Source: Candidatus Hodarchaeota archaeon (GTDB lineage Archaea > Asgardarchaeota > Heimdallarchaeia > Hodarchaeales > YT1-039). From it: a DNA stretch of 5,055 nucleotides. The translations under genes were made by a program, and so were the position numbers. The stretch covers positions 1 to 5,055 of the forward strand of contig JAEOTF010000096.1 of NCBI GenBank assembly GCA_016840025.1. The letters run 5' to 3'. Under the pieces are notes generated by a model. The model was not told where the DNA came from. It did not search any database and was given only the letters and a program-made list of their open reading frames with translations. How positions within the stretch are numbered: position 1 is the first letter of the stretch; the number at the start of each line of letters is the position of its first letter. This document shows positions 1 to 5,055 of the stretch, piece by piece.

Positions 1-64
1 AAGGGCTTTCGTCATATAATGAATCTGTTAAATTGGTACTAAGGAATACTAGGTTGAATCTAAG

Positions 65-74
65 TATATAAAAA
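65..74 (+). promoter_or_regulatory. Orphan TATA-like box
   Basis: TATATAAAAA is one of the best matches to an archaeal TATA box in the window. A start about 25 bases downstream would fall near 95, just ahead of an ATG at 99 that opens only a 12-codon ORF (ending at 137). A transcript from here would then run antisense into the 3' end of the HTH_10 regulator gene. Nothing else in 1-158 looks like a gene: the short open stretches at the left edge (for example frame 1 to a TAA at 40-42) could be the tail of an upstream gene, but they are too short to judge. AT-rich sequence produces such boxes by chance. Confidence 0.3.
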
Positions 75-158
75 GTGAAAATAAGCATTCCAGAAATAAT
101 GAATCCTCTGAGAAACAAGGGAAACTTCTTCATTTGATAATCACCTTAAAATTACTAT

Positions 159-809
159 TCATTGAATGTTATTGGCATATTCGGTTAATATTCGTAATTC
201 TACTCGTCTCAGTCTTTCTTGCATCGCTACACGTTTGATACCTAGCTTTCCTGCTAATTCTGTTAGATTTGATCGTCGAGGTATTTCATAATATCCTGAC
301 TTATAAGCTAGTTTGAAAGCTTCTAATTGCTTTGCAGTAAGGAGTGATTGAGATTCACTTGGTTTTGATGACAACCATTTCAACTTCGCTGTTGAAAATC
401 TAGCTTTTAACTTATCCAACAATTCTTTGAACGCTTCTGGTGTAGGAGATAGTACTGTATGAGTTTGAACCCCACTCTCAATAATTATAGGTAAGAGAGT
501 CATACTACCACTTTCTAGGACGGTTTCATAAATTGAAGGGTAATCTAACCGATGAATCATCCGAGTCCAATAAACAGTGGGTGATTGATGGGTAATATCG
601 AGTTGTAATATATTATTTGACATCTTAAGCTTTTGAACATAATTTTGTAGAGGGTTCTCATCTCCAGTAAGAGATTCTAGAATCCCAAACCCTTCATCGC
701 CATTTATTGTAATAATAGAAACCTTAACAGCGAATTGTTTGGTTAAAACACAAGAGTAATAATCTTTTGAACTTACTAATAGCTTGCTTTGTATCAAATT
801 GATGAACAT
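159..809 (-). CDS. HTH_10 (Bat-type) transcription regulator
   Basis: This 216-residue protein is probably a cytoplasmic DNA-binding regulator. The C-terminal part (about residues 157-209) fits the HTH_10 domain of bacterio-opsin-activator-like archaeal regulators: LTAKQLEAFKLAYKSGYYEI, then a helix-turn-helix with LTELAGKLGIKRVAMQERL and an RRVE start to the last helix. Residues about 15-145 form the mixed alpha/beta N-terminal region usual for this class; no specific ligand-binding motif is recognisable, so the inducer is unknown. The ATG at 809 is supported by a TATA box at 833-840 that would start transcription at about 810, giving a leaderless or nearly leaderless mRNA. The gene is divergent from the acyl-CoA ligase, its most likely local target, and an inverted repeat over its own TATA box suggests autoregulation. 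Family assignment is firm; target and signal are inference. Confidence 0.88.
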   Translation of the reverse strand: MFINLIQSKLLVSSKDYYSCVLTKQFAVKVSIITINGDEGFGILESLTGDENPLQNYVQKLKMSNNILQLDITHQSPTVYWTRMIHRLDYPSIYETVLESGSMTLLPIIIESGVQTHTVLSPTPEAFKELLDKLKARFSTAKLKWLSSKPSESQSLLTAKQLEAFKLAYKSGYYEIPRRSNLTELAGKLGIKRVAMQERLRRVELRILTEYANNIQ

Positions 810-817
810 CCATCAAG

Positions 818-846
818 TTTTGGATTTTCTTGTTTTATATCCAAAA
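818..846. promoter_or_regulatory. Inverted repeat over the regulator promoter
   Basis: TTTTGGAT (818-825) and ATCCAAAA (839-846) are perfect 8-base inverted arms separated by 13 bases. The arm centres are 21 bases apart, two helical turns, which suits a dimeric helix-turn-helix protein binding one face of DNA. The repeat encloses and partly overlaps the TATA box of the HTH_10 gene, so occupancy should affect TBP access. Binding by the HTH_10 protein itself (autoregulation) is inferred from position only. Confidence 0.45.
833..840 (-). promoter_or_regulatory. TATA box of the HTH_10 regulator
   Basis: Read on the minus strand this is ATATAAAA. It is centred about 27 bases before the ATG at 809, which predicts a transcript start at or within a few bases of the start codon, so a leaderless mRNA. 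No Shine-Dalgarno sequence precedes the ATG, which agrees with that reading. Confidence 0.55.
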
Positions 847-849
847 TTG

Positions 850-945
850 TTAAGAGAATGGAATGAAATAGAACAAATTGTGGGTTTTAAAGCCTCTTAG
901 AAGTGGTATTATAATTATTGGACTCTTTTTTGGCAATGAATCCAT
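850..945 (-). CDS. Possible 31-residue small protein
   Basis: A minus-strand ATG at 945 opens 31 codons ending in TAA at 850. The peptide begins MDSLPKKSPIIIIPLLRGF and ends FYFIPFS, so it is basic and hydrophobic and might touch a membrane. It is preceded by GAGGAG (plus-strand CTCCTC at 955-960) nine bases before the ATG, a good archaeal Shine-Dalgarno site, and a TATA-like stretch lies near 984-992. It ends 40 bases before the HTH_10 start, so it could be a leader or small partner gene of the regulator. I recognise no family. A 31-codon ORF can arise by chance and the GAGGAG sits in a polypyrimidine/polypurine tract, so this is tentative. Confidence 0.3.
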   Translation of the reverse strand: MDSLPKKSPIIIIPLLRGFKTHNLFYFIPFS

Positions 946-1018
946 TTTTTTACACTCCTCTTTTCTCTCTTAAAGATAATTGATCTATTTAAGTTAACAT
1001 AAAGATATTTCTTACTTT

Positions 1019-1032
1019 CATAAAAACGTTTT
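1019..1032 (+). promoter_or_regulatory. Putative acyl-CoA ligase promoter with palindrome
   Basis: CATAAAAA at 1019-1026 is a plausible TATA box for the ligase, predicting a start near 1048 and a leader of about 16 bases. It overlaps a perfect 10-base palindrome, AAAACGTTTT (1023-1032), which could be an operator. The start codon at 1064 has only a weak GGT-type Shine-Dalgarno (1054-1056). Other AT-rich stretches upstream (for example near 905-918) could also serve, so the assignment is uncertain. Confidence 0.35.
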
Positions 1033-1063
1033 AACAAAAATTAGAGAAAAAATGGTATAGAAT

Positions 1064-2737
1064 ATGAAGATAATTAAGGGATTTCCAGCCACTTCACAGG
1101 ATAGTTTTCCCCTCAATGTGACAAATATCATAAAACATGGTGCAAGGAATTTTGGTAAGCAAAAGATTGTCTGTAAACAACACGATGGTACTCTATTCCG
1201 TTATACTTACAAAGATGCCTATAAACGTGTGCAACGTTTAGCTAATTCTTTGAATTCACTCGGAATAGATGTTGGGGATAGAGTTGGGGTTTTAGCATGG
1301 AATACCCATACACATTATGAGATTTATTACGGTGTTCCGGGTACGGGAGCTGTGATGCTTCTTTTGAATCTACGACTTACCCCTCAAGAACTGAATTACA
1401 TAATAAATCATGCAGAAGCAAGATTCCTCATTGTAGATGAAACTTTGATTCCTGTTGCTGAAGCTATTGCTTCTCAGTGTAAGACTATAGAAGGATATAT
1501 TGTCATTACTGATAAGAAATTAAATGAAGTTGAGACTAACTTAGAACCACTCTATAGTTATGAGGAACTCTTAAAAAACACCAATCCAGAATATGAATGG
1601 TCGATAATTAACGAAACTTCAGCGTATTGTGCTTGTTACACTACAGGCACTACAGGAAAACCCAAGGGAGTCTTCTATTCACACCGGGATGTATTTCTCC
1701 AAGCTATGATGTATGCTGCGAATGCGGGTCTGTCAATGAAGGATTGCGTTTATCAGATTGTACCGATGTTTCATGTCATTTCTTGGGGCACCCCTCAAGC
1801 AGCTACTCTAATAGGGGCAAAATTGGTCTTTCCAGGTAGGTATAGTTTACAAAAACTGGATGAACTCATTCAAATTATGATTCAAGAACAAGTAACAGTT
1901 TTCAATGGAGCAACAAGCTTCATAATGCCGATGCTTGAACATATTAAGAAAATGGATCAAAAACCTGATTTTAATGGAGTTTCTTTTGTTTGTGGAGCTT
2001 CTGAACCTCCCGTGACCATGATTAAGGATTATAAAACAATAACCGGCGCAGATGTAATTCACACCTATGGATCGACTGAAGCGATGGCTATTGTGACCAT
2101 AAATAATCCCAAGCCTTGGTTAAAAAACATACTTTCCGAAGATGATATGTTGAATCTCAAAAAGAAACAAGGATATGTCGTTACAGGGTTGGACGTCAAA
2201 ATTGTGGATTCAGAAGGTAATGAACTTCCCCATGATGGAATATCCGCAGGAGAAGTACTCATTCGGGGACCCTGGATTACAAAAAGTTATTATAATTTTC
2301 CTGGTTCTGAAGTTCAATTCACATCTGATGGGTATTTCAAAAGCGGTGATGTAGGGACAATTGATTCAGAAGGATATCTAAAAATCACAGATCGAATTAA
2401 AGATCTGATAAAGAGTGGCGGTGAATGGATTTCTTCGATAGATGTGGAGAACGAAATAGTGTTACATCCAGCAGTCATTGAAGCAGCTGTAGTGGGTGCA
2501 CCTCATCCGAAATGGGAAGAAAGACCATTAGCATTAGTTGTCTTACGTGATGAGTTTGAGTTAAAAGCGAAGAAAGAAGATATTAAGGAATATCTTGCCA
2601 AAAAATTTGCGAAATGGCAGCTCCCTGATGAGATTATCTTCGTAAATGCCATCCCAAAGACTAGTGTGGGAAAGATCAATAAAAAAGCCATTAGGGAAGA
2701 GTATAAGAGCATCTATCTTGGTATAAAAACAAGATAG
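1064..2737 (+). CDS. Acyl-CoA ligase (AMP-dependent, fatty-acid type)
   Basis: This 557-residue ANL-superfamily enzyme should convert a carboxylic acid, ATP and CoA to acyl-CoA, AMP and pyrophosphate in the cytoplasm. All core motifs are intact: the phosphate loop YTTGTTGKPKG (192-202), MFHVISWG (235-242) as in medium/long-chain acyl-CoA ligases, YGSTEA (335-340), SGD with the ribose-binding Asp (D429), the hinge region DRIKDLIKSGGEW (443-455), and the C-terminal PKTSVGKINKK with catalytic Lys 537. Length and both ends match full-length family members. The ATG at 1064 is the first in frame after a stop (TAG at 1058-1060). The MFHV-type motif favours medium- or long-chain fatty acids over acetate, but aromatic or branched acids cannot be excluded. 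The divergent HTH_10 gene is a candidate regulator, and the M24 gene follows on the same strand. Confidence 0.93.
   Translation: MKIIKGFPATSQDSFPLNVTNIIKHGARNFGKQKIVCKQHDGTLFRYTYKDAYKRVQRLANSLNSLGIDVGDRVGVLAWNTHTHYEIYYGVPGTGAVMLLLNLRLTPQELNYIINHAEARFLIVDETLIPVAEAIASQCKTIEGYIVITDKKLNEVETNLEPLYSYEELLKNTNPEYEWSIINETSAYCACYTTGTTGKPKGVFYSHRDVFLQAMMYAANAGLSMKDCVYQIVPMFHVISWGTPQAATLIGAKLVFPGRYSLQKLDELIQIMIQEQVTVFNGATSFIMPMLEHIKKMDQKPDFNGVSFVCGASEPPVTMIKDYKTITGADVIHTYGSTEAMAIVTINNPKPWLKNILSEDDMLNLKKKQGYVVTGLDVKIVDSEGNELPHDGISAGEVLIRGPWITKSYYNFPGSEVQFTSDGYFKSGDVGTIDSEGYLKITDRIKDLIKSGGEWISSIDVENEIVLHPAVIEAAVVGAPHPKWEERPLALVVLRDEFELKAKKEDIKEYLAKKFAKWQLPDEIIFVNAIPKTSVGKINKKAIREEYKSIYLGIKTR
2722..2729 (+). 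promoter_or_regulatory. TATA-like box inside the ligase 3' end
   Basis: TATAAAAA lies within the last codons of the ligase and resembles an archaeal TATA box well. It predicts a transcript start near 2752 and a leader of about 70 bases for the M24 gene. A weaker alternative, ATATACA at 2751-2757, would start transcription near 2780. No clear T-tract separates the two genes, so readthrough from the ligase remains equally possible. Confidence 0.3.
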
Positions 2738-2810
2738 ATTATTTAACTGAATATACAAGATAAGTAGAAAACTTCAAGATAATTTTCTAAATGAAAAGAA
2801 GTAAAGAATT

Positions 2811-2817
2811 GGGTGAT
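2811..2817 (+). promoter_or_regulatory. Shine-Dalgarno site fixing the M24 start
   Basis: GGGTGAT matches the GGTGAT part of the archaeal Shine-Dalgarno consensus and sits six bases before the ATG at 2824. The earlier in-frame ATG at 2791 has no such site, and the 11 extra residues it would add (MKRSKELGDNK) do not look like family sequence. This decides for 2824. Confidence 0.7.
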
Positions 2818-2823
2818 AATAAG

Positions 2824-4017
2824 ATGAAACCGTTTATAATTCCGCAGAAACGTTTTGAAGAACGACAACAACAACTTTTCAAAAAAATGGAAGATCTGAG
2901 CCTTGAATCTTTTGTAGTACTTAGCCCTACGAACATGTATTGGTTAACCGGGTTTGCAATGATCCCTACCGAACGTCCATTCTTTTTAGTGTTCAAGAAG
3001 ACCAGCATGAATTTTTTTGTTCCGAAGTTAGAAGAACAACATGTTTTAGAGAAAGTTCCTGCTGTTGCAAAAGTTGGTACCTACTTCGAATATCCGGATG
3101 TAATCCATCCAATGAACCACTTCGCTAAATTCATGAAAGAGGAATTAAAGATCAGTTCAAAGTTGGGAGCGGAAGGTGGTGGTGCAAGGGGAATGTGGGG
3201 ATATAGAGGACCAAAATTTGAAGATGCTCTCAAAATGAAAGTTGCAATACATCCCAATCTTATCTCGGATATGAGAATCAAAAAGGATAATGATGAGTTG
3301 ACATGTATTCGGGAATGTGCGAAATGGGGAGATCTAGCGCATAAATTATTACAGGAATATACCGCTGTAGGGGAAAATGAAATTGATGTTTCGTTTAAGG
3401 CTAGTTTTGACGCTTCTCAAGAAATGAGAAAAATACTAGGTCCTGAATATGCACCTGTTGGTTGGGGAGCACGACCCTGTGGAGCGGGTTATAGAGGTCA
3501 AATTGGTCCATGGTCAGCGATTCCTCACTCAATAACAAGAGGAGCGGTTTTTCAGAAAGGAGATACTCTTGTAACGGGAGCAGGTGGAAATGTCGCAGGT
3601 TATGGGTCAGAATTAGAAAGAACTATGTTTAAGGGAGAGCCAAACGAAAAGCAGCGAAATTACTTCGATATTATGATGAAAGCTCAACAAGCAGCATTCG
3701 ATACGTTTGCTCCAAGTGTTCCTCTTTCAGAAGTTGATAAAGCTACTAGATCAGCTTTCGAAGAAGCAGGGGTAATCGGTCTTGTTCAACATCACACAGG
3801 CCATGCGATCGGTTTAGAAGGACATGAGCACCCATTTCTTGATATAGGGATGCATGATAAGATGGAAGCAGGAATGGTATTCACAGTGGAGCCGGGAATC
3901 TATGATCGTTCTATAGGAGGATTTCGGCATTCAGATACAGTAATAATCACAGAAGAAGGATCGGAAATCATCACTAAATACCCGCGTGAACTTGACGATC
4001 TAATCATTGATCGATAA
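2824..4017 (+). CDS. M24-family (Xaa-Pro peptidase/creatinase-like) protein
   Basis: The 397-residue protein has the two-domain layout of aminopeptidase P, prolidase and creatinase: an N-terminal creatinase-type domain (about 5-150, with NMYWLTGF and the TERP segment at 49-52) and a pita-bread catalytic domain (about 158-390). It would be annotated as a Xaa-Pro peptidase, but the metal site is not standard. Aligning on conserved spacing, the five canonical ligands D, D, H, E, E become G252, E263, H327, E356 and S370. Conserved His 235 (IPHS), Glu 265 (SELERT), His 327 (TGHAIG) and Glu 356 (TVEPG) remain; from memory, the first three have the spacing of the catalytic His232, Glu262 and His324 of Pseudomonas creatinase. 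The protein may hydrolyse a small C-N compound or bind one metal rather than act as a dinuclear peptidase. Creatine itself is not implied. Fold assignment is firm, activity open. Confidence 0.85.
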   Translation: MKPFIIPQKRFEERQQQLFKKMEDLSLESFVVLSPTNMYWLTGFAMIPTERPFFLVFKKTSMNFFVPKLEEQHVLEKVPAVAKVGTYFEYPDVIHPMNHFAKFMKEELKISSKLGAEGGGARGMWGYRGPKFEDALKMKVAIHPNLISDMRIKKDNDELTCIRECAKWGDLAHKLLQEYTAVGENEIDVSFKASFDASQEMRKILGPEYAPVGWGARPCGAGYRGQIGPWSAIPHSITRGAVFQKGDTLVTGAGGNVAGYGSELERTMFKGEPNEKQRNYFDIMMKAQQAAFDTFAPSVPLSEVDKATRSAFEEAGVIGLVQHHTGHAIGLEGHEHPFLDIGMHDKMEAGMVFTVEPGIYDRSIGGFRHSDTVIITEEGSEIITKYPRELDDLIIDR

Positions 4018-4094
4018 GAATAAAAAATCATTACTTTCGTTTTATATGGAGTACATCCTGAAAAACTAGATTGACTGTTTAGTAATCTACCTAA

Positions 4095-4110
4095 TTTATT
4101 TCTCTTTTTT
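4095..4110 (+). terminator. T-rich tract after the M24 gene
   Basis: A pyrimidine-rich tract ending in TCTCTTTTTT lies about 80 bases beyond the M24 stop codon and before the zinc-ribbon promoter region. Archaeal RNA polymerase terminates at such T-tracts without a hairpin, so this is a reasonable end for the ligase/M24 transcript. The call rests on composition and position. Confidence 0.35.
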
Positions 4111-4131
4111 CAAATAAATACTAAATTTCAG

Positions 4132-4170
4132 ACTAATAAATACGCTAATAGTTTTATTATATTAGAGGAG
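4132..4170 (+). promoter_or_regulatory. Putative promoter and Shine-Dalgarno of the zinc-ribbon gene
   Basis: TAATAAATA (about 4134-4142) is a TATA-like box that would start transcription near 4164. The Shine-Dalgarno GAGGAG (4165-4170) follows immediately and stands six bases before the ATG at 4177, which strongly supports that start codon. The hexamer CTAATA occurs at 4133-4138 and 4145-4150, a 12-base direct repeat over the box that could be a protein site or plain AT-rich sequence. Confidence 0.45.
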
Positions 4171-4176
4171 TATAAC

Positions 4177-4461
4177 ATGTCGTTGTGTAAGACACGAATC
4201 AGGCTTTTTGGAACATTACCATACCAATGTCCTGAAATTACTCACATCAAAACAAAAAAAGAGGAAATTAATGGAATAACATGTAATCGTTGTTTTAAAC
4301 CTCAACTTGTGCCTTATACACAACTTAAAATGTTAGAAGTAGATCATTCAAGGGGTTTTCTTACAATTTTCATTTGCCCTGAGTGTGAAATGCTTTCAAT
4401 TTCCTATACAAACGAATTTAATAACCCTCGCCTGCATTTATTTTATTTAATTCCAGAATAA
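4177..4461 (+). CDS. Small zinc-ribbon-like protein, function unknown
   Basis: The 94-residue protein has two CxxC knuckles, CNRC (36-39) and CPEC (67-70), spaced 27 residues apart between the pairs. This is the layout of a zinc ribbon holding one Zn(II) on four cysteines. Two further cysteines (C4 and C18, the latter in QCPEI) are not part of a second complete site. The segment between the knuckles and the tail (SISYTNEFNNPRLHLFYL) alternate polar and hydrophobic residues as beta strands do. There is no signal peptide or membrane segment, so it is probably cytoplasmic and may bind nucleic acid or a protein partner. I do not recognise a named family. It has its own strong Shine-Dalgarno site and seems to be transcribed alone. 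Confidence 0.7.
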   Translation: MSLCKTRIRLFGTLPYQCPEITHIKTKKEEINGITCNRCFKPQLVPYTQLKMLEVDHSRGFLTIFICPECEMLSISYTNEFNNPRLHLFYLIPE

Positions 4462-4470
4462 CAAATTAAA

Positions 4471-4480
4471 CTTTTTATTA
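4471..4480 (+). terminator. Possible T-tract terminator after the zinc-ribbon gene
   Basis: CTTTTTATTA begins ten bases after the stop codon. A second, longer T-run (4574-4580) lies further downstream, before the transporter promoter. Either could end the short transcript. The rest of the 4462-4662 gap shows nothing else beyond the transporter control region. Confidence 0.3.
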
Positions 4481-4587
4481 ACACTTCTTTCTTCAATTCA
4501 TAGAAGCATGTTTTATATTTATTTGTTTTAAGGTTGTCAATGCAGGATTAATAAATTTTAAGCTCATTTTGACTTTTTTTGTAATTC

Positions 4588-4596
4588 TTTATTATA
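4588..4596 (+). promoter_or_regulatory. TATA-like box of the EamA transporter gene
   Basis: TTTATTATA is placed to start transcription at about 4617-4620, leaving a leader of about 45 bases before the preferred TTG start at 4663. The palindrome at 4599-4612 fills the space between this box and the predicted start. Confidence 0.45.
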
Positions 4597-4598
4597 GC

Positions 4599-4612
4599 CC
4601 GTCATATGACGG
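4599..4612. promoter_or_regulatory. Perfect 14-base palindrome, operator candidate
   Basis: CCGTCATATGACGG is a perfect palindrome and is noticeably GC-richer at its ends than the surrounding AT-rich gap. It lies directly between the TATA-like box and the predicted transcript start of the EamA transporter, where a bound dimer would block RNA polymerase recruitment. The cognate regulator is unknown. Confidence 0.55.
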
Positions 4613-4649
4613 CAAAATAGTTATGTCTTCTCGAAGAATTATCCCCTAT

Positions 4650-4654
4650 AGGTG
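4650..4654 (+). promoter_or_regulatory. Shine-Dalgarno supporting a TTG start
   Basis: AGGTG matches the AGGTGAT part of the archaeal Shine-Dalgarno and stands eight bases before TTG at 4663, the best-supported start of the transporter. The frame is closed by TAG at 4618-4620 and contains no ATG before the first membrane segment. The alternative GTG at 4654 would add three residues but has no such site. Confidence 0.45.
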
Positions 4655-4662
4655 TGTCCCTC

Positions 4663-5055
4663 TTGGAGTTTTCTAAAGAATACCTAATTGCTATTCTTGA
4701 AGCGTTTTTCGTTACGATACTGTGGTCCTCATCTTGGGTTATCATCAAATTTGGACTTGAAGAACTCTCTCCATTAATTTTTTCAGGATTGCGATACTTT
4801 CTCGCATCTGGAATTCTGCTAGCAATTATAATATCTAAATCAGATTATCGAGAAATTATGAAATCCCAATCTACAGGTTGGTGGATAACTCTTGCGACAT
4901 ACGGAATTATTTTCATTACGATAACCCAAGGAACGATGTTTTTTGGATTAAAACATCTTCCTGCAATCACAGTTTCGTTTATACTTAATCTTACAGTTAT
5001 ATTTGTAGTTATATTCTCCATATACTTCTTGAAAGAAATTCCTTCTGGTAAACAA
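4663..5055 (+). CDS. EamA/DMT-family transporter, 5' part
   Basis: The frame is open from after the stop at 4618-4620 to the window edge and gives 131 residues of an integral membrane protein. Four hydrophobic segments are visible at about 7-28, 36-57, 73-95 and 100-123. The signature of the first EamA repeat is clear: ILWSSSWVIIKFGLEELSPL (19-38), then SGLRYFLASG, a FGLKHLPA segment before the fourth helix, and YFLKEIPSGKQ after it. Full-length members have about 300 residues in two such repeats with ten helices, so more than half is missing on the right. The family exports or imports small metabolites such as amino acids or drugs; nothing here names the substrate. There is no ATG start, so TTG at 4663 is chosen, with GTG at 4654 as the alternative. 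Confidence 0.85.
   Translation, partial: MEFSKEYLIAILEAFFVTILWSSSWVIIKFGLEELSPLIFSGLRYFLASGILLAIIISKSDYREIMKSQSTGWWITLATYGIIFITITQGTMFFGLKHLPAITVSFILNLTVIFVVIFSIYFLKEIPSGKQ

Noticed and set aside
883..894. Near-palindrome GGTTTTAAAGCC as an operator
   Set aside because: It has one mismatched pair, is not placed at a recognisable core promoter, and such AT-centred symmetry is common in this composition.
1627..1839. Plus-strand ORF of 70 codons inside the ligase
   Set aside because: It lies wholly within the intact acyl-CoA ligase in another frame, has no family features, and is a shadow ORF.
1847..2758. Several minus-strand ORFs of 65-71 codons opposite the ligase
   Set aside because: They are antisense to a conserved full-length gene, lack ribosome sites and recognisable domains, and are expected by chance.
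2791..2823. Upstream ATG at 2791 as the M24 start (408 residues)
   Set aside because: It has no Shine-Dalgarno, adds 11 residues without family character, and would place the good GGGTGAT site inside the coding region. The ATG at 2824 is better supported.
2787..3281. Short ORFs on both strands over the 5' part of the M24 gene
   Set aside because: They overlap well-conserved M24 coding sequence in other frames and show no domain or start signal.
4080..4150. Scattered CTAA/CTAATA motifs as a repeat array or CRISPR-like element
   Set aside because: The units are only four to six bases and irregularly spaced apart from one 12-base step. There are no unique spacers and no cas genes.
4626..4637. 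TCTTC-TC-GAAGA inverted repeat as a hairpin or second operator
   Set aside because: The five-base arms leave only a two-base loop, too tight for a stable hairpin, and the symmetry is weak compared with the 14-base palindrome just upstream.

Overview
The window is AT-rich and looks archaeal. It has a HTH_10 (Bat-type) regulator, a domain class largely restricted to archaea. It also has TATA-like boxes about 25 bases ahead of likely transcript starts, GGTGAT/GAGGAG-type Shine-Dalgarno sites, and T-tracts rather than hairpin terminators. A low-GC mesophilic lineage such as an Asgard archaeon or a relative would fit, but the sequence alone does not fix the phylum.

Layout. Bases 1-158 hold no convincing gene, only a good TATA box and a 12-codon ORF. 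A minus-strand HTH_10 transcription regulator (159-809) is divergent from a plus-strand acyl-CoA ligase (1064-2737). The 254-base gap between them carries an inverted repeat straddling the regulator's TATA box, a possible 31-residue minus-strand small ORF with a good Shine-Dalgarno site, and a weaker palindrome at the ligase promoter. After the ligase, on the same strand, comes a 397-residue M24 (pita-bread/creatinase fold) protein whose start is best placed at 2824. Next are a 94-residue zinc-ribbon-like protein (4177-4461) and the first 131 residues of an EamA/DMT-family transporter that runs off the window edge (4663-5055). No gene-free stretch exceeds 300 bases.

How the parts may work together. 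The ligase would activate free carboxylic acids to acyl-CoA, and the divergent regulator is a natural candidate to control it. The M24 protein lies 86 bases downstream on the same strand and could be cotranscribed, though a good TATA-like box inside the 3' end of the ligase would let it be expressed separately. The zinc-ribbon protein and the transporter appear to have their own promoters.

The most interesting points are the rewired active site of the M24 protein, which has lost three of five canonical metal ligands yet keeps creatinase-like spacing of other catalytic positions, and two operator-like inverted repeats at promoters (818-846 and 4599-4612). No mobile element, CRISPR array, tRNA or rRNA was seen, and I found no clear evidence of a wholly new multi-gene system.
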